A DNA stretch of 64,000 nucleotides from Motiliproteus sp036964625 (GTDB taxonomy: Bacteria > Pseudomonadota > Gammaproteobacteria > Pseudomonadales > Balneatricaceae): assembly GCA_036964625.1 (NCBI GenBank), contig JBALTG010000004.1:10584-74583 (forward strand). The letters run 5' to 3'. Positions within the stretch are counted from its first letter, which is position 1; each line of letters opens with the position of its first letter. Below, piece after piece: positions 63,101 through 64,000 of this stretch. The notes beneath the pieces are model-generated. The model was given only the letters and a program-made list of their open reading frames with translations. It ran no database searches and was not told where the DNA came from. The translations under genes were made by a program, and so were the position numbers.

Positions 63101-63444
63101 GATATCGCGCTGACGTGATGAGTCAGCCCCTCAGGGCCCACTTCGGGCGTGAACGAGGTCTCATACCAGCGCCCCTTCAGGCGAGTCGTGACGGATACCT
63201 GCTCGCCAATCAGCGCCTGTTGCAGCGCCTGCAGGGTGCTGTCACAACCGCTGAAGATGGTATCTACCTTGGCTCCGACCCAGTCCTCGCAGGACGAGGG
63301 CGACTCGATTTTTTCGCTGGCAACGGCATGAGCGATAACCCGGTCATAATCGATACCCCACAGAATCGCAGGGACATGGCTCAGCAGAGCACCGGCCTGA
63401 GACGGCGTGATCTCCATTCCCGCATGCTTTGAATACTGTGACAT
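60118..63444 (-). CDS. Multi-sensor GGDEF/EAL protein: active-looking EAL phosphodiesterase with degenerate GGDEF
   Basis: 1108 residues. Order: N-terminal PAS-like region (~10-125), PAS (~128-250: AVIITDAQGYIEYVNPAFTR), GAF (~262-420), PAS (~425-545: GVYMIQDGRFVYANPRMSEL), PAS (~550-670: GVAISDVSLPDNPFVYVNAA), GGDEF (~680-840), EAL (~855-1100). The GGDEF signature is replaced by ESDDF (~754-758), so cyclase activity is unlikely. EAL is complete: AEALIRW (~878), NDFIPVAEDTG, ECELTESMLMDDP, DDFGTGYSSLVYLKRFPIDT and LKIDRSFI. It should hydrolyse c-di-GMP under PAS/GAF control. Same strand as, and just upstream of, the cyclase gene. Confidence 0.9.
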   Translation of the reverse strand: MSQYSKHAGMEITPSQAGALLSHVPAILWGIDYDRVIAHAVASEKIESPSSCEDWVGAKVDTIFSGCDSTLQALQQALIGEQVSVTTRLKGRWYETSFTPEVGPEGLTHHVSAISIDITEHQANQTQLQILSQVVEQGPAAVIITDAQGYIEYVNPAFTRRMGYSTQDLLGQTPRIIKASETPALLYQQLWQTIKAGKLWRGELLNRAKCGRAVYESQTIAPIKNSSGEISHFVSIKEDVSELRRSETELRRYNRMLRIHSGCNQALLHSETEEQLFDQICRLLTKIGEYPLVWIGSADGAAADSIEAVAVDGHSSACIKAFAADFKATAIAQRCIHGESAIEVLDLNSSELLAWCPKSQCASLNSAIAIPVVRPGQQIFSLIWILSTQSTGFAPYERQLFHKLAADFGLGLEALRTQRALDESEAQFRSLAEDSMVGVYMIQDGRFVYANPRMSELFGYPLQQLIGEIAVLDLVAPQHRERVTTNLGQPLNGHSRSLHYSFSGLRSDGEEIQVEVFGAYTERDGKPSVVGSLVDISERQRLENQLKLMQRAIESSSNGVAISDVSLPDNPFVYVNAAFESITGYPRDQVLGKNGRFLLGRDFRQPELDKLRFAFKERKSTQVILRNYHQSGSMFWNELAIAPVRGEDQQVTHYVSVLNDISERKNYEHQLEQLSNYDALTGLANKNLLRDRLQQSIIQARRRNRYAALVLIDLDRFRMLTQSVGITVSDAVLKQVGSRISGCVRNGDTVARIESDDFAVVLCDVASVDDISVKIQQIISAINQPLDVGPSGMALSCSIGISVYPQDGKDPHQLIRNAEAALFKSMERQNCFNFYTPSLNATAHERLQLEVELRAACQRQEFVLYYQPKVDLRSGQISGAEALIRWIHPSRGLVPPNDFIPVAEDTGLIREMGNWVISEACRAIGRINRSCNRALSVAVNISAKQFNDDGLIQYISSVLSTSGIAPELLECELTESMLMDDPGAALVTLTSIKQTGVRVALDDFGTGYSSLVYLKRFPIDTLKIDRSFIKDLAECQQDQAITQAIIALADSLGLYVVAEGVETQQQQEFLKTQECDAMQGFLFSKPLPEEQFLALLQQWPQAPIMRMK

Positions 63445-63953
63445 GCGCGTTCTCTACAACGTTAAGATGGAACGATGTAATCGCGGACCCTGTCTCTGGG
63501 TAATGCGTGTACCTGGGTCGTTGTCCGTGCCTGGGAGCCTGCGCACTTGAAGGGTGGCGCGAAACGGGCAGTCATAAAACGAAAAATAGGAGGCTGCGTT
63601 TTCTGCAGGGAAGCGGGTGACGTCAGGAATAGCCCCAGAGGGCCGCTGCCAGCGCCATTGGGCGGCGGTTGTGGATCTAAACAGCATTTGAATGGCTCTT
63701 ATTATTTTATTAGTTGAGAAGAATCTGATGCACAGATTCGACCAGAATCCTGCTTGCGTGTACCCGTGAGGCGGTGCGAATGCTCAAATACAGGCGTTGT
63801 AGCGATGGACCTGGCCTGATTCCCTAAAATCTATATGGATACTAGCAACTCTGCAGCCAGGAACAAACGCTAGGTATTGATTCGTTGACCTGTATCATTA
63901 ATACCTTAGCCTTGGGTTTAATCGAGGCGGCGATAGAGATTTATTCCGACATT
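63445..63953. other. Intergenic region upstream of the EAL gene
   Basis: About 510 bp, AT-richer around 63690-63730, presumably with the promoter of the minus-strand EAL gene. No gene, RNA or terminator was recognised. Short frames here have no family character. Confidence 0.4.
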
Positions 63954-64000
63954 CGCTGTGTAAATCGGCTGTCCTGTCGATTTATCGCCTCGGATGATCG
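63954..64000 (+). repeat. Family-C unit, copy 4 (cut by window end)
   Basis: GCTGTGTAAATCGGCTGTCC and TGTCGATTTATCGCCTCGGA match 16398-16425 and the inverted copy at 49030-49076. The stem AAATCGGC/GTCGATTT keeps pairing with one G-T wobble. Continuation lies outside the window. Confidence 0.75.

Noticed and set aside
1..64000. tRNA and rRNA genes
   Set aside because: I looked for T-loop consensus (GGTTCRANTCC) with matching acceptor arms in the gaps and found none; a covariance-model scan would be decisive.

Overview
The window is a chromosomal segment of a gammaproteobacterium. Gene content and order (clpS-clpA / infA-bpt-aat-trxB / ftsK-lolA-rarA-crcB-serS, and the sppA-yceF-yceD-rpmF-plsX-fabD-fabG-acpP-fabF-pabC-mltG-tmk-holB-pilZ-tatD block) match the Pseudomonas/Oceanospirillales part of the class. 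An AddAB-type repair pair, rather than RecBCD, and several marine-type accessory genes suggest an Oceanospirillaceae-like organism. This placement is inference from gene order and protein character only.

Layout. 1-864 is the start of astA (arginine catabolism), cut by the window edge. 1419-3107 is fhs. 3.4-8.8 kb holds the N-degron machinery (clpS, clpA, bpt, aat) with infA and trxB. 9.0-16.2 kb is ftsK-lolA-rarA-crcB-serS and a Sel1-repeat protein. 16.2-16.65 kb is a repeat-rich gap. 16.65-21.2 kb holds two transporters, nfuA and a DAHP synthase. 21.4-27.6 kb is the AddA/AddB-like pair. 27.7-32.0 kb has an SH3/YgiM-type protein, dsbD, a frameshifted membrane protein, an isochorismatase-like hydrolase and a MaoC-type dehydratase. 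32.2-44.8 kb is the conserved fatty-acid/cell-envelope/DNA-metabolism block. From 44.9 kb the content is more accessory: a radical SAM/DUF1285 pair, a TVP38-flavoprotein fusion, a three-gene multiheme-cytochrome/HAMP-like module, an IS1380-family transposase relic, an SLC23 permease, two HNH proteins, two pseudouridine synthases, and a TetR-controlled divergent pair. It ends with two c-di-GMP genes.

The most interesting signals are mostly not in the core genes. (1) A CHASE-GGDEF diguanylate cyclase gene (58587-60045) is split by a 6x tetranucleotide tract. One unit fewer would restore the frame, which looks like phase variation caught in the OFF state. (2) A heptaheme c-type cytochrome is sandwiched between two short two-helix membrane proteins, one of them HAMP-like (49317-51266): a compact, probably undescribed redox or redox-sensing module. 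(3) Three families of short intergenic repeats occur. Family A (159 bp) has three copies, one of them interrupted by a 104-bp inverted-repeat element with an 8-bp target duplication. Family B has CTAG-bounded elements. Family C has hairpin-rich units with compensatory base changes. (4) Two 16-bp palindromes (TTGAAC-N4-GTTCAA) lie between a tetR gene and its divergent AhpD-like neighbour.

No tRNA, rRNA or CRISPR array was recognised.
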